Shown one piece after another: positions 13,991 through 24,370 of a DNA stretch of 64,000 nucleotides. The notes under the pieces are model-generated. The model did no database searches. It was given only the letters and a program-made list of their open reading frames with translations, and had not been told where the DNA came from. The position numbers and the translations under genes are program-made. Each line of letters starts with the position of its first letter. Within the stretch, counting starts at the first letter, position 1. This stretch comes from Plasmodium relictum (lineage: Eukaryota; Apicomplexa; Aconoidasida; Haemosporida; Plasmodiidae), in the NCBI RefSeq assembly GCF_900005765.1, contig NC_041691.1, forward strand, positions 124,001 through 188,000. The letters run 5' to 3'.

Positions 13991-14331
13991 TTTACCTTTT
14001 TTTTATGTAAAAATGTTACTTGAAATGTAATTTGTAATTTTTTAAATGTTTTTTTTATTCTAAAAATTTGTATGTTTTATATATACTATATATTTTTCCT
14101 TTTTTTAGACATTTTTATGAAGGCATGAAGTTAAAAAATTAAAAGTAAATAATGATTAAATGCTCTATATATGGAATAATATTTTTTCATTTATTTATTT
14201 TATCGTATTTATTAAAAATATTTTGTTAAAAATAATTTGTAAACTTACTATGTTTAATGAAAAAAAAAAAAAAAAAAGATAAAGATATTATATTAAAATT
14301 TATCTTCTAAAAATATATATTCTCATATATG

Positions 14332-14363
<32 letters not shown>

Positions 14364-14828
14364 CAAGTATGAAGCAATATAATAAAAATTATTATGCAAC
14401 ATTCATACTTATATGTAACTTATCCATTTATTTTTTATATTTTTTACTTTATATTCACTTTTTTGTTAAAGACGTACACATAATATGTATATAATTACAT
14501 TTTCATTTTACGAAATGACTGAATATTTTTTTTTTTGTTTTTTGTTTTATTATATATTTTTTTTTATTTTAATTTAATTTATTCTCTTTTATTTTATTTT
14601 ATTTTTTTGTCTGTTTTAGATAAAATTTGATTCAAAATAAATAAAAAAAAAAGGAATGAAAAAATTATTTTTTTTGAAACACATTATTTTAAATATGTTA
14701 GTTTCATACTAATTTGGAATAAATTTATTTAAGATCAATTATATATTTTTTTTGATATTTTTTAACGTATTCAAATGAAAACATAAACTTGATAAAAAAT
14801 TTTATTTTAAAAAAATATTATCTCAAAT
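13991..14828. other. Divergent promoter region
   Basis: 838 bp between a minus-strand and a plus-strand start, so it should hold both promoters. It contains A and T homopolymers and TA runs near 14335-14365. No gene seen. Confidence 0.6.
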
Positions 14829-16256
14829 ATGATAACAAAAAAAAATGTTAGTAATGAAAAAATAGTTACACCTATTGTTAGTAAATCAGATACCAAGCCA
14901 ATTAAAATAAAAAACTTGTATGAATTACATAATGAATTAAAGTATAAAATTTATACAAATATATATTCCTATAACACCTTTTGTGATGGGATATTTATCT
15001 GTAGAGGTATTAATGGAATAACAGGTAGAAAAAACAGTGGAAAGACTAGCTTAAGTTCACACATAACTGTGAACTTATATTTTAATGACCTATTACATTT
15101 TTTTCATCTTTTTTATTCTACATATTTTGCTTTTGAAAATTTTTTGAAAAATGAAAACATTGAAAATAAATTCTCCTTGAAAATAGGAAATAATTTAAAT
15201 AAAATAAAAAAAGAATTTCATAATAGTAATGAAGCTTTTCATGAATTAAATGAATTAATAAAATATTTTACTTTATTATTTGTAAAAAAGTACGATAAAA
15301 AAATAAAAGAAAATGAATTTTACTTAAATAATAATAAAGAAATGAATGAAAGTAGTAACCTATTTTATAAAAAAAAGGTTATATATTTAGACTTAGACAA
15401 CAGTTTTTATATTGAAAGATACAAAAATATGATTCATTCTTCAATATATAAAATAAAAAAATTAATGGATACATATACAGAGTTTTGCTCTGAAAGAAGC
15501 TCCTTTTTATTCTTATTACTTTTAGAAAATAATGATCTAAAAGAAAAATTGTTTTATATATACAAAAATTTTGGTAAAGAATATTTCCTATTTATAAATT
15601 TATTTAATTACTATTTAAAAAAGTATATAAATGACATTACCTTTTTAGACGTTTTCAAAAATTTACAAATTTTAAAAATTTTTAGTTTTAATGAACTATT
15701 TAATGTAATAAATTATATTTATGAGCAAATACAAAATTATTCTGTTACATCAGTTAATTATTTCAATAAATATGTTTCATCAGACTTGGGTATTTTAGTT
15801 CTTGATAACTTAAATTATTTATATAAGAGTTACGGATTTAATACTGATTTAAATAATGAACTAACAATTTTATTAAAAATATTATCAAAAATATCTACAG
15901 AGTATAAAATTTGTGTTTTAATAACAACTAACGATAATAAATATTTAAACAAATATGATGATTATTTCAACAAGATTTATTCGAAATATATATATAACCG
16001 TATAGTTGTAAGATTTATAAATAAAAAATTTTTTTTTGAATATAATTATCCTTCTAAAAAACATAAGCAATTTCAAAATAAAAGCAATTCAAATAGTTCA
16101 AGTGAAGATAGTTTCGATGAAATAGGAGAAAATGGTGATGAAGCTTTCTATGAAAAAAGATACAACCAAAGATATATAAAAGTAAAAAAAAAAAATAAAA
16201 TAAGCATCTGTTCTTTTGAAATAAATGAATATGGAATTCAAACTTTATTAGGCTAA
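14829..16256 (+). CDS. RAD51-family ATPase, XRCC2-like paralog (putative)
   Basis: A 475-aa single-exon protein with a RecA-type ATPase core. The Walker A motif is GRKNSGKT (residues 66-73). It is followed by VIYLDLDNSFYIERYKNM (184-201), which matches the place where RAD51 paralogs read VLFIDTD-like. A hydrophobic Walker B segment is LGILVLDNLNYLYKSYG (320-336), and a final core strand reads YKICVLITTND (359-369). The spacing between Walker A and B is inflated by Lys/Asn-rich inserts, as is common in Plasmodium. Among RAD51 paralogs the LDLDNSF and LVLDNLNYLY segments fit XRCC2 best. XRCC2 acts in homologous recombination with other paralogs and loads RAD51. The C-terminal 60 residues are Ser/Asp/Lys-rich. 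The P-loop ATPase call is firm and the XRCC2 affinity is moderate. An alternative is another RAD51 paralog or a DnaB/KaiC-like ATPase. Confidence 0.72.
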   Translation: MITKKNVSNEKIVTPIVSKSDTKPIKIKNLYELHNELKYKIYTNIYSYNTFCDGIFICRGINGITGRKNSGKTSLSSHITVNLYFNDLLHFFHLFYSTYFAFENFLKNENIENKFSLKIGNNLNKIKKEFHNSNEAFHELNELIKYFTLLFVKKYDKKIKENEFYLNNNKEMNESSNLFYKKKVIYLDLDNSFYIERYKNMIHSSIYKIKKLMDTYTEFCSERSSFLFLLLLENNDLKEKLFYIYKNFGKEYFLFINLFNYYLKKYINDITFLDVFKNLQILKIFSFNELFNVINYIYEQIQNYSVTSVNYFNKYVSSDLGILVLDNLNYLYKSYGFNTDLNNELTILLKILSKISTEYKICVLITTNDNKYLNKYDDYFNKIYSKYIYNRIVVRFINKKFFFEYNYPSKKHKQFQNKSNSNSSSEDSFDEIGENGDEAFYEKRYNQRYIKVKKKNKISICSFEINEYGIQTLLG

Positions 16257-17260
16257 TATAAAATAAAATACATAAATAAACGAAAAAAAAAAACAGAAAA
16301 AAAAAAAAAAATAATATAGAAATATCATATAAAATAAAATTCGAAGTTTCATATAATAAAAATTATATATATATCATATTACGAACTTCTATTAGTAAAC
16401 TATTTACAGTGATATTTATGCTTTTTACTTTTTAATTGTTTAAATATCTTCTAAAATATGCATATATCCTTAATCTTGTAAAATATATTTTTATTGCCTG
16501 GATATGGAAAAAAATCTTATTTCATAAAAAAAAAAGAATTTTACTTTTAATGCAATTCTACATAATTTTAAAGCATTTACTTGAAGAATTTAAATATTTT
16601 TTTATTTTTGGAATTTTATCAGCAATATATAGAAATATAAAAAAACATAATTAAAATTGTAAAAAAAAAAAAAAAATTAAAATATTTACTTTAAAAGATT
16701 TAAATTATGTTAGAATTCTTTTTTTTTTTTTTCTTAAAAGATTTTTTTAATAAAGGAAAATATATATTATTTTTTATTAATAAATAAGTTTTATTTTAAA
16801 TGTGCACATCCATAAAATATTTTTAAATAAAATTTTTTAAAATGCAAATATATATTCGTCTCTTTTTTTTTTTTTCAAAATAAAAAATGATTATATATAT
16901 AAGAAAATACATATGAATATTTATAAAAAAGCCTATTAATATGTTATTAAAATATATTTTTTTTTTTTTTTTACTTCAAAATGTTCGTAACAATTTAATA
17001 ATAGTATATAAAATTCATTTCCGTGTTTCTATATAATAATTATATAAATGTATATTCATACATTTTTATATTTCTTGCAATAGATGTAACAATAAATATT
17101 AATTTTCTTTTTTTTTTTTTTAAAGAATTATAATGAATAAGTTAAATAAAAATATGAATGCAACTTAAGTAATATTTCTTATAGATTTTTGTAAAGTAAA
17201 AAATATATATATATATATATAAAGTTATAAATATATAGCCATAATATAATATTAAATTTC
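16257..17260. other. Convergent intergenic region; one doubtful 72-codon frame
   Basis: 3' ends of the RAD51-like gene (+) and eIF5A (-). A frame at 16436-16654 (+) reads as a hydrophobic/Lys peptide with a somewhat coding look (for example LLEEFKYFFIFGILSAIYRN). It begins at TTG right after an in-frame stop and has no upstream splice acceptor, so I do not call it a gene. The rest is homopolymer-rich. Confidence 0.5.
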
Positions 17261-17746
17261 TTAAGATGCTAATTCTTTTGCTGCAATAATTTTTTCTTGA
17301 CCACAAGCTGATAGAACACTAACTAAAACTGATTTTCCATTATCAAATAAATTACGAATTTGTTTAGCTACATCGTCTAAATTTCCTTCTGAATCTTTAG
17401 GTAAACTTAAGTCGTCCTTTGTTTCTCCATTATCATGAAGTAATGAAACAAACCCATCTTCTGTAATATCAATTAATTGCAATTCAGTTCTTTTAACAAC
17501 TGGTACATCCATATTATGAGATGTTGGACATATATCTTCATATTTTTTTCCAGTAAAAATATCAATACCTACAATATGAGCTTTTGCATGACCATGTTTC
17601 CCAGTTTTTGAAGTTGAATAATCAACAACTTTGCATGGGTGATCCTTTAACATAACATGACCGTTTTTTTTTATTGCACCTGCTTGCACTGGAAATGTTT
17701 GAGATGCTCCTGCATCAATATTATCATATGTTTCGTGATCTGACAT
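17261..17746 (-). CDS. EIF5A: Eukaryotic translation initiation factor 5A
   Basis: eIF5A promotes peptide-bond formation at stalling sequences such as polyproline and acts in the cytosol. This is a single exon of 161 aa, the usual length. The hypusination loop reads STSKTGKHGHAK, with the modified lysine at position 50, exactly the human position. The N-terminal SH3-like domain (GHVMLKDHPCKVVDYSTS) and the C-terminal OB fold (DVPVVKRTELQLIDI, GFVSLLHDNGETKDDL) are both complete. The ATG is preceded by A/T-rich leader and gives the standard MSDHE acidic N-terminus. Function requires deoxyhypusine synthase and hydroxylase, which are encoded outside this window. Confidence 0.98.
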   Translation of the reverse strand: MSDHETYDNIDAGASQTFPVQAGAIKKNGHVMLKDHPCKVVDYSTSKTGKHGHAKAHIVGIDIFTGKKYEDICPTSHNMDVPVVKRTELQLIDITEDGFVSLLHDNGETKDDLSLPKDSEGNLDDVAKQIRNLFDNGKSVLVSVLSACGQEKIIAAKELAS

Positions 17747-19224
17747 CTTTAATATTTTTCTTTTTAAATATGCTAATTTTTTAAAATATAGCTTTTGTTT
17801 TTAACTTCACACTATTTTTATATATTATTTAAATATACATATATATACTTATATATACATAAATTTCTTTTCTTTTTAAATATATATTTAGCTTATTTAT
17901 TTATTTTTTTTTTTTTTTTTTATATAATTTTATATGTATTTTTCCTTTATTTTTACAGATGTTAAAATTACTTTAAATATATTTTTTAAGAATATATAAA
18001 CATATATACTTTTTTTAATTTTAATATGCTTTTATATATCTGTAAAATCTTTAAATTTTTTAAATAGTATATTTAAAGAAAAAAATAATATAAATATTTT
18101 AAATACAAATAAAAATATTAAAAAATTAAAATATTATACAAAGAATAATATTTACAGTAAAATAAAGAAAAAATACATATAAAAAAAAAATTTTTTTTTT
18201 AAATATTATTAAAATATCTAAATATATAAAAAAAGTTTTCAAAAAAAAAAAAAAAAAAAAAAAATAAAATAAAATATACTTATATATATACGCATATATA
18301 TGGTTATTTCTTTCTTCAATACTAATATTTAAAAGTACTATTAGTAATCAAGTAATAATTTTAATAACAATGTCACAGATACTTGTAAAAAATAAAATTT
18401 TTTTTATGACCTTTTCATTTATACTATAGAAGAAAAAATAAAATACTTTCTTTGAGCACTTCTTTTATACTTATATTTAAATGGTAAATCAATTAGTTTA
18501 AATGAGCAAATACCTTTTATTAAAATAAAAATATAGAATTTTAGTTATTTTGTTTATTTTTTTTTTATTTTATAGCTTTTTATATAAAATTAAAAAGGCA
18601 TACAATATTTAATTTTAATAATCATAAAAAAAAAAAATATTTTTATAGAATTTTAAAATTATTTAAACTTTTAACACAAAAATAGGTAGGAATAAAAATT
18701 ACTTTTCATTTGTAATTTTTTTTTTTTTTATTATTTAATAGCTTGTTAAATTTTTCATTATAATAATATCCTATATAAAAAAATTACTCCATTATAGGTT
18801 TTATTGTTCTTTCTTTTTAAATACTTCTTCAAATTTTATAATAATAATGTATTTAAGGTCATTATTAACTAAAATTTTATACTTAAAGCAAATCAATGTA
18901 TGCATATTAATTAACACATGAAACAAGAAAATAAGCTTATTTAATACTTAAGAAATATTTAAGTTATTTAATAAGATTTTCTAGATATTTTATAAAGAAA
19001 AGTTAAAAAAAAAAAAAATATGAAAATATAAAAAATTAATATTTCATATATAACTTTTTAATGTTTTTTTATTCAACATTACAAAAAAGAATTAACCTTT
19101 TAAAAAAATTAAGAATAAGAAAACAACAAAAAAAAAAAAAAGAAAAAAAGACAATTGTGGCTATTTTTTTTTTAATTTAATATCTTAAATACTAAAGATA
19201 CCTTTTTCATTCTTAGATAATGTA
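17747..19224. other. Upstream region of eIF5A
   Basis: 1.5 kb with the eIF5A promoter and 5' leader on one side and the 3' end of the membrane-protein gene on the other. A pure A run lies near 18241-18264. No open frame of interest. Confidence 0.6.
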
Positions 19225-19355
19225 TTATAAAAATTTACTTATATTACTTGGAATTTTATTCAAAATATTATTATAATCTAAAAATAAAAAAAATAAAAAA
19301 TGAAAATAAGAAAAAGATGAAAAAAGTGAAATGAATAAAATAATTAATAGGGAAA

Positions 19356-19403
<48 letters not shown>

Positions 19404-20473
19404 TATTTTTTTTCATTTTTTATTTTTTAAATATTTTTCTATATACCTGTTTCAACAATATTTCTCAAAACAATTAGTATAAATGTTGTTATAACCCAAG
19501 CTTAAAAAAAAAAAAGTAACTATTAATAATACTTATTTTATATGTATATGTATACTCGAATTCTTACTAATTAAAGAAAAAATTGTACTTTTAGATGAAA
19601 AATTTATAGAACTGGGAATCATAAAAAATATACTAGGATCTATAAAAAGAAAATAACAATAATAAATATTTTATAAAAATTTCCTGCATTTTCAAAAATT
19701 TCTTTTATATAAATATATATATATATATTTGTATATTTTTGTTAACCTATGGGATTTATTGTTTTATATATTAGATAAAAAATTTGAGTTAAACTCGTAG
19801 CAATAGGTAGTGAACACAAGAATGATATAATATATTTGTCCAATTGCCTTAAAACAATAAATAAAAAAAAAAGAAAAAAAAACTTGTAATCAAATGAAAT
19901 AAAATAATTATCATTATAATGATAATGTTAATAACGTAAGTATTCAAATGATATTATAATAATTAAGAACAAAATTGATACTATGAAAAGGTGGAGCTAA
20001 TAAGAGATAATTAAAGTTTTATTATTTATTTAATAAAAATTATATCATTTATTTATTTTGTGAATATTTTGAATTAATATTTGCAATATTCATAATTTTT
20101 TTTTTTTTTCTTTTTTTTTGTATTATATATTTTTACACTGATATAGGGCTTTGTAATGAATTATTTGAAAATAATTTAGAAAATAATTTAGTAATAATTA
20201 ATGCTACAATACTGAGTGCCAATAAATGAACTATTTTTAAAATCAAATAACTATTTCCCTTTAATACTTAAAAAAAAATATATTTAAAAATTTATATATA
20301 ATTAAATTTAAGAAATGTAATATATATGTATAATTATGAATATTTTTTAATAAATTATTAACAATTTATGTAAATTAATCCACTAAAACCATAATCGAAA
20401 GCATTTAACTCATCTCCTCTTAAATTTGTTGAAATGTCATATATTAACTTAGCAGAAATCTAATAAAAAAGAA

Positions 20474-20527
<54 letters not shown>

Positions 20528-21693
20528 CTTTATATATATATACTTACAAAACAAAAGATGTATCTGGTATATTTATATAATGTCTTAGATGTACAGTCTG
20601 ATTTAGCTAGATGAAAAATCGTTACTAAAAAGAAAAAAAATTTTATTTTCTATATTACAACTAGCTTTTTATAATATTTATTTTTTTTTAACATCCAAAT
20701 ACTAATGGTAAAGAGCAGACATATCCAATGTTTAGAATTCCATTAGTTAAAAAAAAAACAATTAAAAGAGCAAAATATGCTAAAAGTAGAATAATATAAA
20801 ACATTAATATTTTTTATATAAATATTTATGTACATATCTGCAATATTTTTTTCCTATCTTTTTAGTTATACCTAATATAGATGATAAAGTTAAAGTTATT
20901 TGATATCTCGTATGACCTAATAGAAAATATGAAATTTTATTAATTTTCATTTTTTAAATTAAGTATTTATGCACATAGAAGTATATTTTTTCACCAAATA
21001 TTCCAATATATGAAAAATAAGGTAATAGAAATAATAGTAAAAGAGTAATATATGTTCTCATAATTACATTAGAAACCTTTAACAAAGATTAAATAAAAAT
21101 TTTGTTTTTATTACTGTTAGATATATAATAAATATGTTATTTTTTTTTTTCCTTTTTCCTAGTATATCCATTCCTTTTTTCTTTTTATTAACAATTTAAT
21201 GGAAATATATTCATGATTATGTATCTCAAGTATTATTTTTTATATATAAAATATATTACTTGATTAATTGAATAAGCTTTGTCTATTGTTTTACTCAATA
21301 TATCTATATATTCAATTATATTAACTCTTTTTATTTTTTATTTTTTTTTTAATTTTAATAAAATTTTATTTATTTTATTACTAAACCTGCTTTATTTTTG
21401 ACCTGAGCAAATCTTGTGTTATCGCTATGAACAATTCGAGATAAAAAATTAGCTGATGGTGATGAAGCTATAAAAAAGAAAAAAAAAAATTATTTCAGTT
21501 TAATAACTTATATATTAAGCATATTTTTAAAAAAAAGAAAAAATTGATGGAAAATTGATGAACCAAAAAAATAGGTAAAACTTTTGAATTCATCATCTAA
21601 GTAGACATCTTGCTTTTGAATAATGCTTTCAACAATTTTTGTTTTTTTAAAAATAACAAATAATAAAAAAATAAAAATTGAATATTTCTTCAT
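19225..21693 (-). CDS. Thirteen-exon multi-pass membrane protein with signal peptide, function unknown
   Basis: Thirteen exons join in phase on the minus strand: 21582-21693, 21387-21467, 21260-21324, 20995-21076, 20872-20916, 20693-20779, 20548-20624, 20363-20459, 20137-20266, 19747-19847, 19568-19639, 19447-19500 and 19225-19277. The product is 351 aa. The N-terminus MKKYSIFIFLLFVIF is a signal peptide or anchor. It is followed by a soluble stretch (SSPSANFLSRIVHSDNTRF) and about seven hydrophobic segments, including ITLLLLFLLPYFSYIGIF, FALLIVFFLTNGILNIGYV, IVHLLALSIVALIITKLF and WVITTFILIVLRNIV. A polar loop LRGDELNAFDYGFSGL is the most distinctive part. I recognise no transporter family. 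The exon structure and topology suggest an organelle or plasma-membrane protein. Phase agreement across twelve introns makes the model strong; the function is unknown. Confidence 0.8.
19363..19401. repeat. TA dinucleotide microsatellite
   Basis: About 39 bp of uninterrupted TA inside the last intron of the thirteen-exon gene. Confidence 0.9.
20478..20523. repeat. TA dinucleotide microsatellite
   Basis: About 46 bp of TA in the intron between exons 7 and 8 of the thirteen-exon gene. Confidence 0.9.
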
Positions 21694-22374
21694 GTTTTTT
21701 AGTTGAATTTTACAAATAAACAAAAATACTTTTATTTTTTTTTTTTTTTGATTTAAAAAAAATAGCCTCAGTTAAACAAAGAAAAAAAAAGATAAATAGA
21801 AATATTAAAAAGATATATCAAATATATATATATATATACAGAGAGAGAGAGAGAAATATATATATACTATTGATACTCAAAATAATTTTCTATTATATTT
21901 TTTTCTTTTTATTTAAAGTTTGATTTTTCTTAGTTTAATTTATTTTTTATATATTTTTGACTTTAACCTTTATATACGTAAAATAAGAAGCATAATTATT
22001 ATTGTACTGTATGTACATTATTTTATTTTTTTTATAGATTAAAAAAGGTTGTATAATTTAATATCATATGTTTTATAAAAAAAAAAAAATAGATAAATAG
22101 ATAAATAAATAAAAATACAAAAAATATTTTGTTAATAACAAATTTTTTTTTAATAATATAGATAAAAAATTAATCTAAATAAATTATTAAAATTGTAATA
22201 ATACATATACTAAATTTTATAGAATATCTTTAAATTTCTTTTCTTTCTTCAAACATATTAATGTGATTATTTTTTTTTTTTTTTTTTGTTCATAAGAGTA
22301 TATATATCCTTTATATTTAAAAAATTGCTCTCATTACATTAGTACAAATTTTTCTTTTATTTTTCAGTAAAAAA
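21694..22374. other. Promoter region with TA and GA microsatellites
   Basis: Upstream of the thirteen-exon gene and downstream of the SNAPC1-like gene. A TA run at about 21823-21838 passes directly into a GA run (GAGAGAGAGAGAGA) near 21841-21854, a rare dinucleotide repeat in this window. The T-rich stretch from about 22270 is the likely 3' end of the next gene. Confidence 0.6.
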
Positions 22375-23211
22375 TTACACATTATCTTTATTTATTATAT
22401 TTTTAATGTTTTCTAGTTTTAAAGTAAGTTTGTATGTAGAAGTGTTACTTAGTGTATTTTTCCTTCTCTGCTCATCACACAATTCACTTAAATCTTTTAT
22501 ATCATTAATAAAATGATCAAAAAACTTTTGTAAGTCTACATTATTAATTTCAATAGAATTTTCTACAGATAGTTTTCCTTTTTCTATATGCAATGGAGCA
22601 CCATATCTATCTTGATAAATTTCACATAAGTTGTCATTGCAACTCAAAATAATAGAATTAGAATCAATCATAAAATTTAAAATAAATCTTAATTCTTTAA
22701 ATATATTTCTTTTTTCACATTCTTCTGTTACATCTAAGCAAAGATTAATTGTTTTAGGTGACATATATAATGGATATGCATAATGGTTCGATTCTACATG
22801 CTGACAAAAATATAATAAAAATAGTAAGTAAATACAACCAGCTTGAAAATCAATAATATTATTTTTATACTTTTCAAGGTATTTATTATTTTCTTCAAAA
22901 CTTTTTTTGAAAATATCTTTCCAAGCACACCACAATACTTGCCAAACACAAAAATTATTTTCATATTTTGATTTACATAATATTAAAGAAAATTTTGTTT
23001 CTTTAAAGATTAAGCTAAATATATATAAGTCTTTATATTCTTTGTTTTTTATTTTATACTTTTTATTCATCCATATGTATAGTATATTTTCTATATCTTC
23101 TACACTATATTTATATCTACCTGGTAATGAAACAGGAACATAATGTCCATTGCATATATCACCAACTCTTTGAACATACTTCTCTTCATCTATTATGTCA
23201 ATAGTATACAT
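22375..23211 (-). CDS. SNAPC1/SNAP43-like snRNA-activating complex subunit (putative)
   Basis: SNAPc binds the proximal sequence element of snRNA promoters and recruits Pol II or Pol III. This 278-aa single-exon protein shows the order and spacing of the SNAPC1 N-terminal region: FSLIFKETKFSLILC, where the human protein has a FxELWRKMKFGTIFCG-type segment; then VWQVLWCAWKDIF; then DFQAGCIYLLFLLYFCQH, matching the RVGALYLLYGLYNTQ-type helix; then FKELRFILNFMIDSNSIILSC, matching the FRKLRLDRAFHFTAM-type helix. The comparison is from memory, not an alignment. It has no signal peptide or membrane helix (the Leu/Tyr-rich helix is amphipathic). The C-terminus is charged. It lies head-to-head with the ADAT3-like gene 1.16 kb away. 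Moderate confidence; otherwise a conserved hypothetical. Confidence 0.62.
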   Translation of the reverse strand: MYTIDIIDEEKYVQRVGDICNGHYVPVSLPGRYKYSVEDIENILYIWMNKKYKIKNKEYKDLYIFSLIFKETKFSLILCKSKYENNFCVWQVLWCAWKDIFKKSFEENNKYLEKYKNNIIDFQAGCIYLLFLLYFCQHVESNHYAYPLYMSPKTINLCLDVTEECEKRNIFKELRFILNFMIDSNSIILSCNDNLCEIYQDRYGAPLHIEKGKLSVENSIEINNVDLQKFFDHFINDIKDLSELCDEQRRKNTLSNTSTYKLTLKLENIKNIINKDNV

Positions 23212-23260
23212 TGTTATATGTACTTTTTTTTCTATATAATTACAAATTAATTGAAAAAAG

Positions 23261-23297
<37 letters not shown>

Positions 23298-24370
23298 TAA
23301 CTCAATTTCTCAATCTTACTTTTTGTCAACACTGATAATATTTCAGTTATTTTAAAATATTTTTTATTAAATATTTTTCCTTATTACATTTTAATATTTT
23401 TAATTTGATGAATTATAGAGTTTCTGTTGTTTATTAACTGTTACGACTTCATATGTTTCTTTCTATTTTATTCCATATTATTTTTTGTTTTCACATATAA
23501 CTATATATATTATTTTCTTTGTTATTTTATTATTGTTTTTTTTTTTTTCTATATTTAAAATATGATAAAGCTTTATTTAACAATTTATTGAATAAGGCTA
23601 ATCATATTTTTCCAGGAATTCAGTGTATAAAATAAAATAATAAAAAAAAAAAAGTTATAAATGTAAAATATCAATAATATCTTGATATACCTTTTTAAAT
23701 TTTTATAAATACATTTTTTTTTTCTTTTTCATTGTGTTAAAAAAAAAACTGCTAATAATCTTGATTAAGTATTATCTAATATGAAATATTTTGAATGAAT
23801 CATATTTTAAAAAAAATATTTTCAAATTTAATAATGAAAATAAAAAAAAGTAATTAAAAAATGAATAAATATATTTTCAAGTCATAGAAGAAAAAAAAAA
23901 AATAAAAAAATTAAAATATGCTTATATATATATATATATACAAAATAACATAGCAACATAATGTATTCATAATATATTTTTAATTTTCAATATTCATTTA
24001 TAATATAAAAAAGATAATTAGATAAACATTTAACATATTAATCCGTTACTTTTATTTTTCAGTTTTAAAAATGAAATAACTAATCATTTGTTAATATTAA
24101 CACCTTTAAGTTGTGCCATTTTGATTAATATTTTTGCTGTTATTAATATTATAATTTCTTAATTTATAAATCCTTATTGTGCCAATATATTTTTTTTTCT
24201 GAATTTGTTATTATAAATAATATACTTTTGGCTTTCTATGTAAGCATAACATTCTATATAAGAACAAAAAAAAAAAAAAAAATAAAATAAAAAAAAATAA
24301 TTATAAAAAATAAAAATAAAAAAAATAATTTTTTTAAATTAAATATTAATTATATAAAATTAACTTAATA
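23212..24370. other. Divergent promoter region
   Basis: 1.16 kb between the SNAPC1-like (-) and ADAT3-like (+) starts. It contains a TA run near 23263-23288 and A runs before the plus-strand ATG. No gene seen. Confidence 0.6.

Noticed and set aside
13662-14030. 122-codon plus-strand Leu/Phe frame
   Set aside because: Antisense shadow of the repeated Lys/Ser-rich N-terminus of the 802-aa protein.
16436-16654. 72-codon hydrophobic frame on the plus strand
   Set aside because: Starts at TTG just after an in-frame stop, with no upstream acceptor; its first ATG leaves only about 34 codons. Kept only as a comment in the intergenic entry.
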